64,000 nt of DNA from Candidatus Accumulibacter vicinus (GCA_002425405.1 DIME01000183.1:12594-76593); one strand, 5' to 3'; positions 46,385 through 56,090 are shown, counted from the first letter of the stretch. Translations and numbers: made by a program. The notes: generated by a model from the sequence alone, not told the origin.

Positions 46385-46650
46385 GCGAGTTTCCTGGCTG
46401 ACTGCCACGCCCGGTTGACCGTATCGAGTACCTTGCCGGCGTTGAACGGCTTGAACCCCCCCTGAATGGCCTCCCGGACATTGTCCACGCTGGGGTTGCC
46501 GGTGACCATCACGACGACAATCTGGAGGGTGCCGGGTTTTGATCGTCTCCAGGGCTGCAAGGCCACCGATCTCGGGCATCAAGATATCTAGGCAGATGAT
46601 GTCAGGCCGCAGGCGTTCTGCAAGTGCGGGAAACGCCTCGTCGTGATAAA
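46385..46650 (-). pseudogene. Response-regulator receiver-domain remnant, frameshifted
   Basis: Reading leftward from about 46650, one frame encodes FPALAERLRPDIICLDILMP then EIGGLAALETIKTR, a receiver-domain phospho-Asp region. The frame changes near 46535, after which IVVVMVTGNPSVDNVREAIQ and KPFNAGKVLDTVNRAW carry the conserved Thr and Lys. The segment between AIQGG and KPF is also shortened at an 8-G run (about 46456). There is no start region. It sits tail-on between gloB and the DUF748 gene and overlaps the latter's possible upstream start. Confidence 0.6.
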
Positions 46651-46686
46651 TTGCTGGCTTCCTCAGCCAGCCTTTGGGCTGCTGTC

Positions 46687-49600
46687 ATGTCTGAAAGAAC
46701 CCGTACCACCATTACCACTACCTCGATGAACCTCAAAAAATATGGGCTGCGTGTTTTGCTGGCCGTGCTGGTTTTCGGTGCGCTGGGTTTTTTTGGATTG
46801 CCTCTGCTCGTCAAATCGACGCTCGTCGAAAAACTCTCCGAGGCCTTGCACCGACCCGTGACCGTCGACAGGATCAGCATAAATCCTTACACGCTATCGT
46901 TGCAAGTTGTCGGACTGGTGATTCGGGAAAAGGGGGGGGGCGAGAAAATACTGGGTTTTGAAAACCTTTATGTCAACCTCGAGTCAAGTTCGCTGTGGCG
47001 TGGTGGTCCGGTCATTGGCGAGCTGAGATTGGATGGACCGACCTTGAAGGTCGTGCGTCTGCCTGACGGGCGTTTCAATTTCTCTGATCTGATCGACGAA
47101 TGGATGGCCAAGCCGGGGTCCGACGATCCTGCCCCGCTTTTCTCGATCAACAATATCCGGCTCACTGGCGGGAAGCTCGAATTGGACGATCGGATTCTTG
47201 GGGAAAAGCATATCATCAGTGAGATCAACATCGCGCTGCCGTTTATTTCGAGCTTGCCCCAGGCCACGGAGATCTTCGTCGAGCCGGCTTTCTCGGCATC
47301 GATCGATGGCTCGCCTCTGCTCATCCAGGGCAAGAGCAAACCTTTCGCGAAATCGATCGACAGCGAGTTGGCGTTTGATTTTCATGATGTGCAACTCGGC
47401 AAATATGTCGATTATGTGCCGATTCGCTTGCCGTTTCAGATCGTCTCCGGTGCCCTCGACAGTGAATTGAAGCTGATTTTCCGCCGGCAGGACGATGATC
47501 GTTCGACGCTCAGTCTCTCGGGCAATGTCGCCATCAGGGATGTCGACATCAAGGATTCTTCCGGCTCTCCACTGCTGTCCCTGAAACGGCTTGACGTTCA
47601 GCTTGGGGTGCTTGATCCGCTCAATCGACACTGGATGATCGATCGGGTGACCGTCGATTCACCCGAGATCCATGCGCGGGTCAACCGGCAGGGTACGATC
47701 AACTGGATGGATTTTTTCAGCAGTGAACCGGCTGCCCATGAGAACGCCGCCCCGGAAGCGCAGGCGGCAACGTTCGCATGGTCTCTGGGCGAAGCGAAGG
47801 TCACCAGTGGTGTGTTGCGCTGGCTCGACGAGTCGCATGGCAAGCCATTCAACGCGAGCGTCGAAGGAATTGATCTTGCCTTGAAGAAACTTGACTCCAA
47901 GGGGGCCGCTGCAGCCGAGTTCGATGCCGCCTTTCGGCGTCTGCAGGCTGCTCAGTGGATGAAGATCGAGGCTTTCTCGGTCAAGGGAGGTCGGCTGGAT
48001 CTGGCCAGGCGTGAAGTGATGATCGATGAGGTTGCGGCGCGCGGCACCAGCCTGCTAATGCGGCGCTCTGTCGACGGCCGCATCGAGTTTGTCGAGCCCC
48101 CTAGCTTGCGCGTCGTCCAGGCTGCGCGGAAGGACCCTTCGCGGCCATGGAAGGTGAACCTCACCAAGTACCATGGTGAAGACCTTGGGCTTCGCTTCGA
48201 AGATGCTGCTGTCTCGCCGCTGGCGACACAGACCATTGAAGGAATGACCATTGATGTCGACAACCTGTCAACCGAAGCAGGCAGGACCGCGAGGGTGTCG
48301 ACGCGTTTCCGGCTCAATCGCAAGGGAGAATTCGAGGCTGGTGGCAGTCTGAAGATTTTCCCGTTCGATCTGGACCTCAAAGTGGCTGTCAAGACGCTGG
48401 AACTGTTGCCACTGCAACCTTACTTTACTGAACGGCTGAACATCGATGTCACCCGCGGCCAGGTGACTTTGGGTGGCGTCGTCCAGTTGCGACAGGTTGG
48501 CACCGGCGCCATCGAAGCCAGCAGGCTGGCCGGGGGGATCTCCGGGCAGGTGACGGTGGGCGATTTCTACGCGGTTGACAAGATCAATTCGGCCGACTTC
48601 CTGAAATGGAAGTCACTCTACCTCGGCAAGATCGATGTGCGCCTGAATCCGGATTCGCTCTCGATTGGCGAGGTGGCGCTCGCCGATTTTTTTGCGCGCG
48701 TGATCATCAACCGGGCGGGCCAGTTGAATCTGCTGCAGATCGTTCGCCAGACCGAGGCAGAGCCGTCTGCCATGGCGCCCAAGACGCAACCGGTGGTCGT
48801 GGCCGGTGCAGGGACGGCGGTGGCTCCTGTGGCCGCCAGCGCCAAGCCATTGCTGCCGATCAAGATTGGCAGAATCACGCTGCAGGGTGGCGACATCAGG
48901 TTCAGTGACAATTTCATCAAGCCGAACTACTCGGCCAATCTCAAGAAGATCGGCGGAACCATCAGCGGGCTGTCATCGGCGGCTGACAGCGTTGCGAGCC
49001 TCGATCTGCGCGGTAGCTACGACAACATCGCACCTCTCAACATATCGGGGCAGATCAACCCGCTGTCGGCCAAACCCTATCTTGATCTGCAGGCCGACAT
49101 CAAGGGCCTCGAGATGAGCTCGCTGTCGCCGTACTCAGGCAAGTATGCCGGTTATGCGATTGAAAAAGGCAAATTGTCTCTGTTCGTCAAGTACAAGATC
49201 CAAGATGACCAGCTGACCGCGGAGAATCGGGTGTTTCTCGACCAACTGACCTTTGGCAGTCCGATTGATAGCCCGGATGCGACCAAGCTACCGGTGAACC
49301 TCGCGCTTGCCCTGCTCAAGAATCGCAACGGCGAGATCGACATCAATCTGCCGATCGCCGGTTCGCTCAGTGATCCCGAATTCAGTGTCGGTAGCCTGGT
49401 TGTCAAGGTGATCGTGAACCTGCTGGTCAAGGCAGTGACTTCGCCCTTTGCCTTGCTGGGGTCGATTTTTGGTGGAGGCGAGGAGTTGTCGAACGTCGAA
49501 TTCGATTTCGGACAGGCATTGATCACGCCGTCGGCACAGCAGCGGCTGGAAAATCTGGCCAAGGCCCTGATCGACCGGCCTGCGCTCAGGCTCGAAATCG

Positions 49601-50049
49601 AAGGGCGCGCAGACCCAAAGAACGATCCCGAGGGATTGAAGCGTAATCGCCTCGATCACAAGGTGCGGGCGCTGAAACGGGATGACTTGACCAGGAAGGG
49701 GGTTGAGAGCGGCTCGACGGACGCCGTCGAGGTCGGCGCCAACGAGTATCCGGCACTGCTTGAGCGCGTCTATCGCGCTGAGAAATTTCCCAAGCCACGT
49801 AATCTGGTGGGCATGGTGAAGGGACTTCCAGTTGAGGAAATGGAGAAGCTGATTCTGGCCAACACCGTAGTGGATGAGGAAGATTTGCGCGACCTCGCTG
49901 TTCGCAGGGCGAAAACGGTGCTGGACTGGCTGGCTGCACATGAGGTTCCCGCAGAGCGTCTGTTCCTGTTGCCGGTCAAGCTGGTGGAGGCGGAAGGCAA
50001 ATCAGAAGCAAGCAGCCGGGAAAGCCGCGTTGCCCTGTCCTTGAAATAG
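46687..50049 (+). CDS. DUF748 (AsmA-like) large envelope protein
   Basis: About 1120 residues. I use ATG 46687; GTG 46624 and ATG 46726 are alternatives and no ribosome site is decisive. An N-terminal membrane helix (LRVLLAVLVFGALGFFGLPL) is followed by a long repetitive beta-rich region typical of AsmA/DUF748 proteins (VTVDRISINPYTLSLQVVGL near 60). Near the end, VEFDFGQALITPSAQQRLEN resembles an OmpA-like start and is followed by a charged helical tail. AsmA-like proteins span the periplasm and are linked to lipid transport or outer-membrane homeostasis; that role is inferred for this gene. It occupies 3.4 kb alone with no close operon partner. Confidence 0.8.
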   Translation: MSERTRTTITTTSMNLKKYGLRVLLAVLVFGALGFFGLPLLVKSTLVEKLSEALHRPVTVDRISINPYTLSLQVVGLVIREKGGGEKILGFENLYVNLESSSLWRGGPVIGELRLDGPTLKVVRLPDGRFNFSDLIDEWMAKPGSDDPAPLFSINNIRLTGGKLELDDRILGEKHIISEINIALPFISSLPQATEIFVEPAFSASIDGSPLLIQGKSKPFAKSIDSELAFDFHDVQLGKYVDYVPIRLPFQIVSGALDSELKLIFRRQDDDRSTLSLSGNVAIRDVDIKDSSGSPLLSLKRLDVQLGVLDPLNRHWMIDRVTVDSPEIHARVNRQGTINWMDFFSSEPAAHENAAPEAQAATFAWSLGEAKVTSGVLRWLDESHGKPFNASVEGIDLALKKLDSKGAAAAEFDAAFRRLQAAQWMKIEAFSVKGGRLDLARREVMIDEVAARGTSLLMRRSVDGRIEFVEPPSLRVVQAARKDPSRPWKVNLTKYHGEDLGLRFEDAAVSPLATQTIEGMTIDVDNLSTEAGRTARVSTRFRLNRKGEFEAGGSLKIFPFDLDLKVAVKTLELLPLQPYFTERLNIDVTRGQVTLGGVVQLRQVGTGAIEASRLAGGISGQVTVGDFYAVDKINSADFLKWKSLYLGKIDVRLNPDSLSIGEVALADFFARVIINRAGQLNLLQIVRQTEAEPSAMAPKTQPVVVAGAGTAVAPVAASAKPLLPIKIGRITLQGGDIRFSDNFIKPNYSANLKKIGGTISGLSSAADSVASLDLRGSYDNIAPLNISGQINPLSAKPYLDLQADIKGLEMSSLSPYSGKYAGYAIEKGKLSLFVKYKIQDDQLTAENRVFLDQLTFGSPIDSPDATKLPVNLALALLKNRNGEIDINLPIAGSLSDPEFSVGSLVVKVIVNLLVKAVTSPFALLGSIFGGGEELSNVEFDFGQALITPSAQQRLENLAKALIDRPALRLEIEGRADPKNDPEGLKRNRLDHKVRALKRDDLTRKGVESGSTDAVEVGANEYPALLERVYRAEKFPKPRNLVGMVKGLPVEEMEKLILANTVVDEEDLRDLAVRRAKTVLDWLAAHEVPAERLFLLPVKLVEAEGKSEASSRESRVALSLK

Positions 50050-50148
50050 GGTCGCGGTGCGGGTCTGGCCAGTCTTCATCTGATCAAAGCGGCGGATGAT
50101 TGCGGGTCTAACCAAGTCTTTGGAGCAACACTCAGGAACAGAAGAGAG

Positions 50149-50601
50149 ATGAGCCGGGCCGAACTCGAAGCCGCGTTTTGTGCGACGACCTATCGGGTGA
50201 CGGTGCCCGAGGGTTCTTTTGCCCTGCGGATTGGCGTGGCGGCTCCCGCTTTCGATGCCTTCCTGCTGCGCTTGGCTACCCAGTGGCCGGCCAGTGATGA
50301 CGAGCCTGGGGAGACTACCGAGATGTGCTGGGGAATAGTGACGGCATACAATCCGGCGGCGCTGCTTTCAGAACAGGTCAACCGCCTTGCCCATAAACGT
50401 TTGCTGAAAAGAATCAAGGCGTTGGGCTGGTTTTTCTTGCCCGCCAGCAACGTTTCCGATGGCGGTGTCTGGCCTGTTGAGCCAAGTTGTCTGGTGTTGT
50501 GGGCAGACGAGCAACGAATGCGAGTGCTGGGCAGCGAGTTCGGCCAGCTTGCCGTGGTGTGTGGACGGACGGGGTCGGTACCGAAACTGCTTTGGCTTTG
50601 A
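50149..50601 (+). CDS. DUF3293 protein
   Basis: A 150-residue small protein. ATG 50149 follows GAAGAGAG. Motifs fit DUF3293: YRVTVPEGSFALRIGVAAPA near 18, GIVTAYNPAALLSEQVNRLA near 63 (usual xTAxNPxSxxLSxxEN), WPVEPSCLVLW near 108, and LGSEFGQLAVVCG near 125. The family has no known function. It lies 67 bp upstream of the kinase-HDOD gene. Confidence 0.75.
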   Translation: MSRAELEAAFCATTYRVTVPEGSFALRIGVAAPAFDAFLLRLATQWPASDDEPGETTEMCWGIVTAYNPAALLSEQVNRLAHKRLLKRIKALGWFFLPASNVSDGGVWPVEPSCLVLWADEQRMRVLGSEFGQLAVVCGRTGSVPKLLWL

Positions 50602-50668
50602 TGTTTGCCGGCGGTAGTCGCTATTGCCGTACCTGGAATATCGTTTTTTTGCGAGGTGATCGAGCACT

Positions 50669-53077
50669 GTGAGCAAGCATGTCGGGCGTTTCGAGATCAT
50701 TCGTGAACTGGGTCGAGGTGCTCAAAGCATTGTTTATCTCGCCCGTGATCCACATTTGCAACGGCAAGTGGCGATCAAGACGCTTCACTTTGCGCGCTCT
50801 GATCCGCAGCAGAATCGTCAGTTGCTGGACGAGGCACGGATGGTCAGCCAGTTGCGCCATCCGAACATCGTCCCGATCTTCGAGGCTGCCGAGGAAAGAG
50901 GGGATCTTTATCTTGTTTTCCAGTACGTACCGGGCAAGAACCTGGCCGAGTATCTGGCGCTGAGCGGTGCTCTTAAACCGGCCAGAGCGATCACGATCAT
51001 GCAGGCGGTTCTCGATGCGATTGCCCACGCCCATGCTGCGGGAATCATTCATCGTGACCTCAAGCCAAGCAACATCCTGATTGACGATGATGAACTGCCG
51101 CGTGTGATGGATTTCGGCATCGCTGCGCGCAATGGAGCGCTGGGCGATGGCGGGCAGCTGACTGGCACGCCGGCCTACATGGCGCCAGAGTATATCCTGC
51201 AACGCACGAGCAGCGAACGATCCGACGTATTTTCGGCCGGTCTGGTTTTCTATGAATTGCTGACCGGCAAGCGGGCGGTTCCCGGGAACGACATCCTGCT
51301 GGTGATGAAGCAGATTGCGGGCGAGGACATCCGGTTGCCGCCAGACAGCAGCGGCTTGCTCGAGGAGCGGCTGGCACATCTTCTCTACCGGGCACTTGCG
51401 CGTGATCCGCAGAGTCGTTATGAATCAGCCAGACAGATGCGCGAGGCTCTGGACGACTATCTGGCACCGGAAACCTTGGTGCCGTCGGCCGATCCGAGGC
51501 AGAGTACGATTGACTTCCTGCTGCGACGCATGCGACACAAAAGCGATTTCCCGGCCCTCTCGGAGTCTGTCGGGGCGATCAACAAGATCACGGCCTCGGA
51601 GAATCAGAGTATTTCCGAAGTCTCTAACACCATCCTCAAGGACTTCTCGCTGACCAACAAGCTTCTGCGCATGGTGAATTCGGTTTATTACCAGCAGGCG
51701 GGTGGCGGCAACATCAGCACGGTCTCGCGCGCGGTCGTGGTTCTTGGTCTGGATGCGGTGCGCAGCATTGCCATCACCGTGCTGCTTCTCGATCACCTGC
51801 AGAACAAGGACAATGCCGGCCAACTCAAGGAAGAATTCCTGCGGGCCAATCTTGCCGGGGTGCTGGCCAGGAACTTTGCCGGCAAGAGTGCCGTTCGTCT
51901 GGACATCGAGCAGGCTTTTATCTGCTCGATGTTCCACAATCTGGGTCGTTTGCTGAGCCAGTATTACTTTCCCGAAGAAAGCGCTGAAATCAAGCGCATG
52001 CTGCTGCAGAAAAACTGCTCCGAGGAGGCGGCAGCGCTGCAGGTGCTGGGGATATCGCTTGAGGATCTCGGTATCGGCATTGCTCAGACCTGGGGATTTC
52101 CCAGGCTGATCGTCAATAGCATGCGCCGGCTGCCAGCAGGCAATATTCGCCGCCCGCTCAACCCCGAGGATCGCTTACGGGTATTCGCTTCGTTATCGAA
52201 CGAGCTATGCGCGGTGCTCGCGGAAACGGCAAACGAACAACAGGCCAAAGAACTGCGCAAGATTGCGACGCGCTTCAGCGAGGCTGTCGCACTCGACGAA
52301 CAGGAACTGCGCAGTACTCTCGAAAAGTCGCTTGAGCAGGTGACGCAGTTTGCTGCCATCATTCACCTGAATCTGCAGCAGACGCGTTTCGGCCGGCAGC
52401 TCAAGGCCTGGGGCACTGCACCGATCGACCCTTCGACGGTCGAATTGACAGCAGGCGCTGACGATGGCCTGGCGGGGACAGTTCTCACCGATGTCATTAC
52501 GGAGGGGGTGGCAGCGGATCCTGTGGTCGAAAGCGACGAATTCGCGGCAGACGCTGAACCTCTGGTCAGTGAGGCCATTCTGCTGGCCGGCATCCAGGAT
52601 TTGAGTAACGTATTGGTCAGCAACTTCAAGCTGAATGACGTGCTGCGCATCACGCTGGAGACCATCTACCGTGCGAAGGGCTTCACACGCGTCATTCTGT
52701 GCATTCGTGAAGCGCGCAGCAATTCGATGCTCGGTCGCTTCGGTTTTGGACCCGATGCCCTGGATATTGCCAAGAGCTTCCGGTTTTCGCTCGTTTTTAC
52801 GCCGGATATCTTTCATGCGGCACTTGCCAAAGGCGTGGACATCCTGATCAGTGACACCAATGATCCGAAAATTGCGGCACGCATCCCGGGGTGGTTTCGC
52901 AAGGCGGTGGCTGCCGAAACCTTTGTCATTTTTCCGCTTTGCATCAACGGCAACGGCGTGGCCATGATCTATGCCGACCGCGCGCAGGCAGGCGAGATCG
53001 TGATTTCCGAGAAGGAATTGGCCTTGCTGAGAACCTTGCGAAACATGGCCGTGCTGGCCATCAAGCAGTCAATCTGA
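50669..53077 (+). CDS. Ser/Thr protein kinase fused to HDOD and GAF domains
   Basis: An 802-residue cytosolic signalling protein starting at GTG 50669. Residues 8-270 are a Hanks-type kinase: glycine loop ELGRGAQSIVYLAR near 15, AIKTL Lys near 36, catalytic loop IIHRDLKPSNILIDDDELPR near 126, MDFGIAAR (DFG) near 148, and TGTPAYMAPEYI near 168. Residues about 285-490 form an HDOD domain (ASENQSISEVSNTILKDFSL; LLRMVNSVYYQQAGGGNIST). Residues about 640-800 are a GAF-like sensor. HDOD domains serve in bacterial signalling and regulation. This kinase-HDOD-GAF order is uncommon; partner and target are unknown. Confidence 0.9.
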   Translation: MSKHVGRFEIIRELGRGAQSIVYLARDPHLQRQVAIKTLHFARSDPQQNRQLLDEARMVSQLRHPNIVPIFEAAEERGDLYLVFQYVPGKNLAEYLALSGALKPARAITIMQAVLDAIAHAHAAGIIHRDLKPSNILIDDDELPRVMDFGIAARNGALGDGGQLTGTPAYMAPEYILQRTSSERSDVFSAGLVFYELLTGKRAVPGNDILLVMKQIAGEDIRLPPDSSGLLEERLAHLLYRALARDPQSRYESARQMREALDDYLAPETLVPSADPRQSTIDFLLRRMRHKSDFPALSESVGAINKITASENQSISEVSNTILKDFSLTNKLLRMVNSVYYQQAGGGNISTVSRAVVVLGLDAVRSIAITVLLLDHLQNKDNAGQLKEEFLRANLAGVLARNFAGKSAVRLDIEQAFICSMFHNLGRLLSQYYFPEESAEIKRMLLQKNCSEEAAALQVLGISLEDLGIGIAQTWGFPRLIVNSMRRLPAGNIRRPLNPEDRLRVFASLSNELCAVLAETANEQQAKELRKIATRFSEAVALDEQELRSTLEKSLEQVTQFAAIIHLNLQQTRFGRQLKAWGTAPIDPSTVELTAGADDGLAGTVLTDVITEGVAADPVVESDEFAADAEPLVSEAILLAGIQDLSNVLVSNFKLNDVLRITLETIYRAKGFTRVILCIREARSNSMLGRFGFGPDALDIAKSFRFSLVFTPDIFHAALAKGVDILISDTNDPKIAARIPGWFRKAVAAETFVIFPLCINGNGVAMIYADRAQAGEIVISEKELALLRTLRNMAVLAIKQSI

Positions 53078-53164
53078 GACGCTTGGCAGAGTAATGCCGA
53101 TCAAGCAAAGAGGCTGCCGGTGTCGATGTTTTCTCGTGGCTTGACTGTGTGTGGCCCGTGCTGA

Positions 53165-53959
53165 TTACCAGAGTTTCCACCACGGCTCCTGACGATCCAG
53201 GCCGCGGACGTAGTATTCGCTGTTTGGAAAGTTCTTGCGCATGACGCGTTCGGCGTCGTCGCGCAGATCGGTCAGCCCGAGCGCGTCATAGGCCTTGACC
53301 ATAATGAAGAGGGCTTCCTCGGTCGCCGGCGTGTCGGGATAGTTCAATACCGCGTACTGAGCACGGTTCGCTGCTGCCAGATAGGCGCCTCTTTTCATGT
53401 AGTAGCGGGCGACATGCAGCTCAAGCGAAGCCAGGGCATTGACCAGGTACTTCATGCGCAAGATCGCATCGGGTGTGTACTTGCTGTCCGGAAAGCGTGT
53501 GATCAGTTCACGGAAGGCGTCAAACGACTCACGTGCGCCTTTCGGGTCGCGCTCGGTCATGTCCTGGTTGCTGATTGCCCCCAGGATACCGAGGTTTTCG
53601 TTGAAGTTGATCAGCCCACGCAGGTAGTAGACGTAGTCGACATTCGGGTGATTCGGATGTAGCTTGATGAAGCGATCACAAGCGGCAATCGCTGAAGCGG
53701 GCTCCTGGTCTTTCCAGTAGGCGTAGGCAATGTCGATCTGCGCTTGTTGTGCGTAGCGACCGTAAGGATAGCGTGATTCGAGCTTCTCGAAGTACTTGAT
53801 TGACTTGGCATAGGAGCCGTCATTGAGCGCATCCCTGGCCTCGGCATAGAGCTTGTTTGCTGACCAGCCGATGGTTTCATCCTTTTCTTCGGGAAGAAGC
53901 CCGCAGCCGGAGATCAGAGAAATGACGATGAGCGCTGCGATAACCGCTACACTACGCAT
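53165..53959 (-). CDS. bamD: Outer-membrane assembly lipoprotein BamD
   Basis: A 264-residue lipoprotein of the BAM complex, which folds beta-barrel proteins into the outer membrane. The signal peptide ends in lipobox VISLISGCGLL, with the lipidated Cys at about residue 19. Five TPR-like repeats follow (YAEARDALNDGSYAKSIKYF; LESRYPYGRYAQQAQIDIAY; YYLRGLINFNENLGILGAIS). The start ATG 53959 gives a normal signal peptide; the upstream frame is a shadow. It is divergent from rluD with start codons side by side, the arrangement also seen in other proteobacteria (bamD/rluD). Confidence 0.94.
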   Translation of the reverse strand: MRSVAVIAALIVISLISGCGLLPEEKDETIGWSANKLYAEARDALNDGSYAKSIKYFEKLESRYPYGRYAQQAQIDIAYAYWKDQEPASAIAACDRFIKLHPNHPNVDYVYYLRGLINFNENLGILGAISNQDMTERDPKGARESFDAFRELITRFPDSKYTPDAILRMKYLVNALASLELHVARYYMKRGAYLAAANRAQYAVLNYPDTPATEEALFIMVKAYDALGLTDLRDDAERVMRKNFPNSEYYVRGLDRQEPWWKLW

Positions 53960-53960
53960 G

Positions 53961-55067
53961 ATGGAAAACCCAAAGAAAAGAAAGGCATTGACCGATGCGC
54001 CCAGGCAGGATATCGGGTGCACCGATTATAGCTCAAACCCCGGCGTTGCCCTGAGCGTGCCTGACGAGTCCGGCGGCCAACGCCTGGACCAGATTCTTGC
54101 ACGCCTGCTGGCGCAGCATTCACGCAGCCGCTTGCAGGGCTGGATACGTGAGGGAAGAGTGGCGGTGAACGGCGCGCCGATCGTCGAGCCCCGATACAAG
54201 CTGTGGGGTGGTGAGACCATTGAAGTTGCCGAAGCGCCTGATCAACGCGCCGAATCTTCTTCTCCGGAGAACATTCCATTGCAGGTGGTCTACGAAGACG
54301 AGGCGCTGATAGTCATCGACAAGCCGGCTGGCCTGATCGTTCATCCGGGCAGTGGTCACTGGTGCGGTACCTTGTTGAATGCCTTGTTGTACCATGTCCC
54401 ACAACTCGACAAGGTGCCGCGGGCAGGCATTGTACATCGACTCGACAAGGATACCAGTGGCCTGATGGTCGTCGCCAAGACGCTGGAGGCGCAGACCGAT
54501 CTGGTGCGGCAGCTGCAGGCGCGTACCGTCAAACGCCATTATCAGGCGTTGGCGAGGGGACTCGTCGAGCGCTCTGGGACGGTGGATGCGCCAATCGGCC
54601 GGCATCCGACCCTGCGTACCCGCATGGCCGTGGTGCGGACCGGCAAACCGGCCCGGACGCACTACCGGGTACTGGAACCTTTTGTTGCCTGTACGCTGAT
54701 CGAATGCGCTCTGGAAACCGGGCGAACGCACCAGATCCGCGTGCACATGACGTCGATCGGGCATCCTCTGGTGGGTGATCCGGCGTATGGCGGCGGGCCC
54801 AGTCGTGTGCCGCGAGGACCGCTGTTTCCTCGCCAAGCGCTGCACGCGACCCGTCTGGCGCTGGCTCACCCCCAGACGGGTCGCGCGCTGTTCTGGAAAT
54901 CAAGCTTGCCAGCGGACATGGCCGCGCTGCTCGAAACACTACGGCAGGAATTGCTGTCAGTACGCGGCAGCGGAGCAGCAGACGATGAAGACACTTGGGA
55001 TGAAGATCCGGAGGGCAGCCCGGAAGTTATCTATATTGATGACGATGAGGGGCTCGATGAGCAATAA
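53961..55067 (+). CDS. rluD: 23S rRNA pseudouridine(1911/1915/1917) synthase
   Basis: A 368-residue RluD. An S4 domain (about 30-85, RLDQILARLLAQHSRSRLQG) precedes the synthase domain with VIDKPAGLIVHPGSGHWCGT near 120, GIVHRLDKDTSGLMVVAKTL near 158 (catalytic Asp), and ETGRTHQIRVHMTSIGHPLV near 255. The acidic tail (residues 335-368) is unusual. ATG 53961 lies 1 bp from the bamD start on the other strand; TTG 53988, with AGAAAGG four bases upstream, is a plausible alternative start. It modifies helix 69 of 23S rRNA. Confidence 0.92.
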   Translation: MENPKKRKALTDAPRQDIGCTDYSSNPGVALSVPDESGGQRLDQILARLLAQHSRSRLQGWIREGRVAVNGAPIVEPRYKLWGGETIEVAEAPDQRAESSSPENIPLQVVYEDEALIVIDKPAGLIVHPGSGHWCGTLLNALLYHVPQLDKVPRAGIVHRLDKDTSGLMVVAKTLEAQTDLVRQLQARTVKRHYQALARGLVERSGTVDAPIGRHPTLRTRMAVVRTGKPARTHYRVLEPFVACTLIECALETGRTHQIRVHMTSIGHPLVGDPAYGGGPSRVPRGPLFPRQALHATRLALAHPQTGRALFWKSSLPADMAALLETLRQELLSVRGSGAADDEDTWDEDPEGSPEVIYIDDDEGLDEQ

Positions 55068-55118
55068 GGACCCTGTCATGCGCGTCCCGTCTATCCTTCG
55101 CTCACCGCTACTTGAACC

Positions 55119-55868
55119 TTGAATCTTGAACCCTGGATTGTTCCCGACTGGCCGGCGCCGAGGAGAGTGCGCAGTCTCATCACGACTCGTCATGGCGGGG
55201 TAAGCATGGCCCCATACGCTAGCCTCAACCTCGGTGATCACGTGGGTGATGATCCTCCGGCGGTGGCAGCCAACCGTCATCGGCTTCGCCGGAGTCTGCC
55301 GGCGGCACCCCGATGGTTGCATCAGGTGCACGGCACGACAGTGCTTGACGCTGGTACGAGCACCCAGGTCCGGGTAGCCGACGGCGCATTTGCGCGCAAT
55401 GTCGCTGTCGTCTGCGTGGTGATGACTGCGGATTGTCTGCCGGTGCTGCTCTGTGATCGCGCCGGGACGGTGGTTGCTGCAGCGCATGCCGGTTGGCGCA
55501 GCCTGCAGGCCGGCATTCTAGAAAGAACAGTGGCCGCCATGGCGGTGCCCGGAATCGAGCTGATCGCTTATCTGGGGCCGGCCATCGGTCCCCAGGCCTT
55601 TGAGGTGGGCGGTGAGGTGAGGGCGGCATTTGTCGACGCCTATGCAGAGGCAGCCGCCGCTTTCAAACCGCTGCCGCAGCCTGTTAACAAGGCTGGTGGC
55701 TGGCTGGCCGACATCTATCTGCTGGCCCGTCAGCGTCTTGCGCATCTGGGTGTCGAAGGTATCTACGGTGGAGAATACTGCACGGTCGGCCAAGACAGCC
55801 TTTTCTTTTCGTATCGGCGTGACGGCGTGACCGGACGCATGGCGTCGCTGATCTGGCTGTCCGAATAG
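55119..55868 (+). CDS. pgeF: Multicopper-type purine nucleoside phosphorylase/polyphenol oxidase (YfiH/PgeF)
   Basis: A 249-residue DUF152/YfiH protein. Signatures: SLITTRHGGVSMAPYASLNL near 20 with GDHVGDDP, WLHQVHGTTVLDAG near 67, VVMTADCLPVLLCDRAGTVV near 100 (Asp-Cys ligand region), AAHAGWRSLQAGILERTVAA near 122, and YLGPAIGPQAFEVGGEVR near 150. Homologues act on purine nucleosides or as cell-wall quality-control enzymes. The start is TTG 55119 and the gene trails rluD by 51 bp, the usual rluD-yfiH pair. Confidence 0.9.
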   Translation: MNLEPWIVPDWPAPRRVRSLITTRHGGVSMAPYASLNLGDHVGDDPPAVAANRHRLRRSLPAAPRWLHQVHGTTVLDAGTSTQVRVADGAFARNVAVVCVVMTADCLPVLLCDRAGTVVAAAHAGWRSLQAGILERTVAAMAVPGIELIAYLGPAIGPQAFEVGGEVRAAFVDAYAEAAAAFKPLPQPVNKAGGWLADIYLLARQRLAHLGVEGIYGGEYCTVGQDSLFFSYRRDGVTGRMASLIWLSE

Positions 55869-56090
55869 TCAGTGCCCGGGTTTCTCTTGGTCTGCGCAGC
55901 TATTCGCGGGAGTTTCTTCCTTGGGCATGCGGAGCGCGCGCCGCCGTGCGGAGCCGCCGAAAAGCCACAGCAGCAGCATCGTCGGGAGTAGACCGTAGAA
56001 AACCAGCGTCAATACTCCGGCGACGATACTGGTTTCGGTCAGTGCCATCAACACGGTGACGTACAGCCAGGCGATCACGACGATATGCAT
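55869..56090 (-). CDS. Small two-helix membrane protein
   Basis: A 73-residue protein from ATG 56090 with two membrane helices (MHIVVIAWLYVTVLMALTE; IVAGVLTLVFYGLLPTMLLL) and a basic then polar tail. Similar small proteins are common in betaproteobacteria but have no known function. The upstream part of the open frame is unlikely to be coding. It abuts pgeF stop to stop. Confidence 0.65.
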   Translation of the reverse strand: MHIVVIAWLYVTVLMALTETSIVAGVLTLVFYGLLPTMLLLWLFGGSARRRALRMPKEETPANSCADQEKPGH

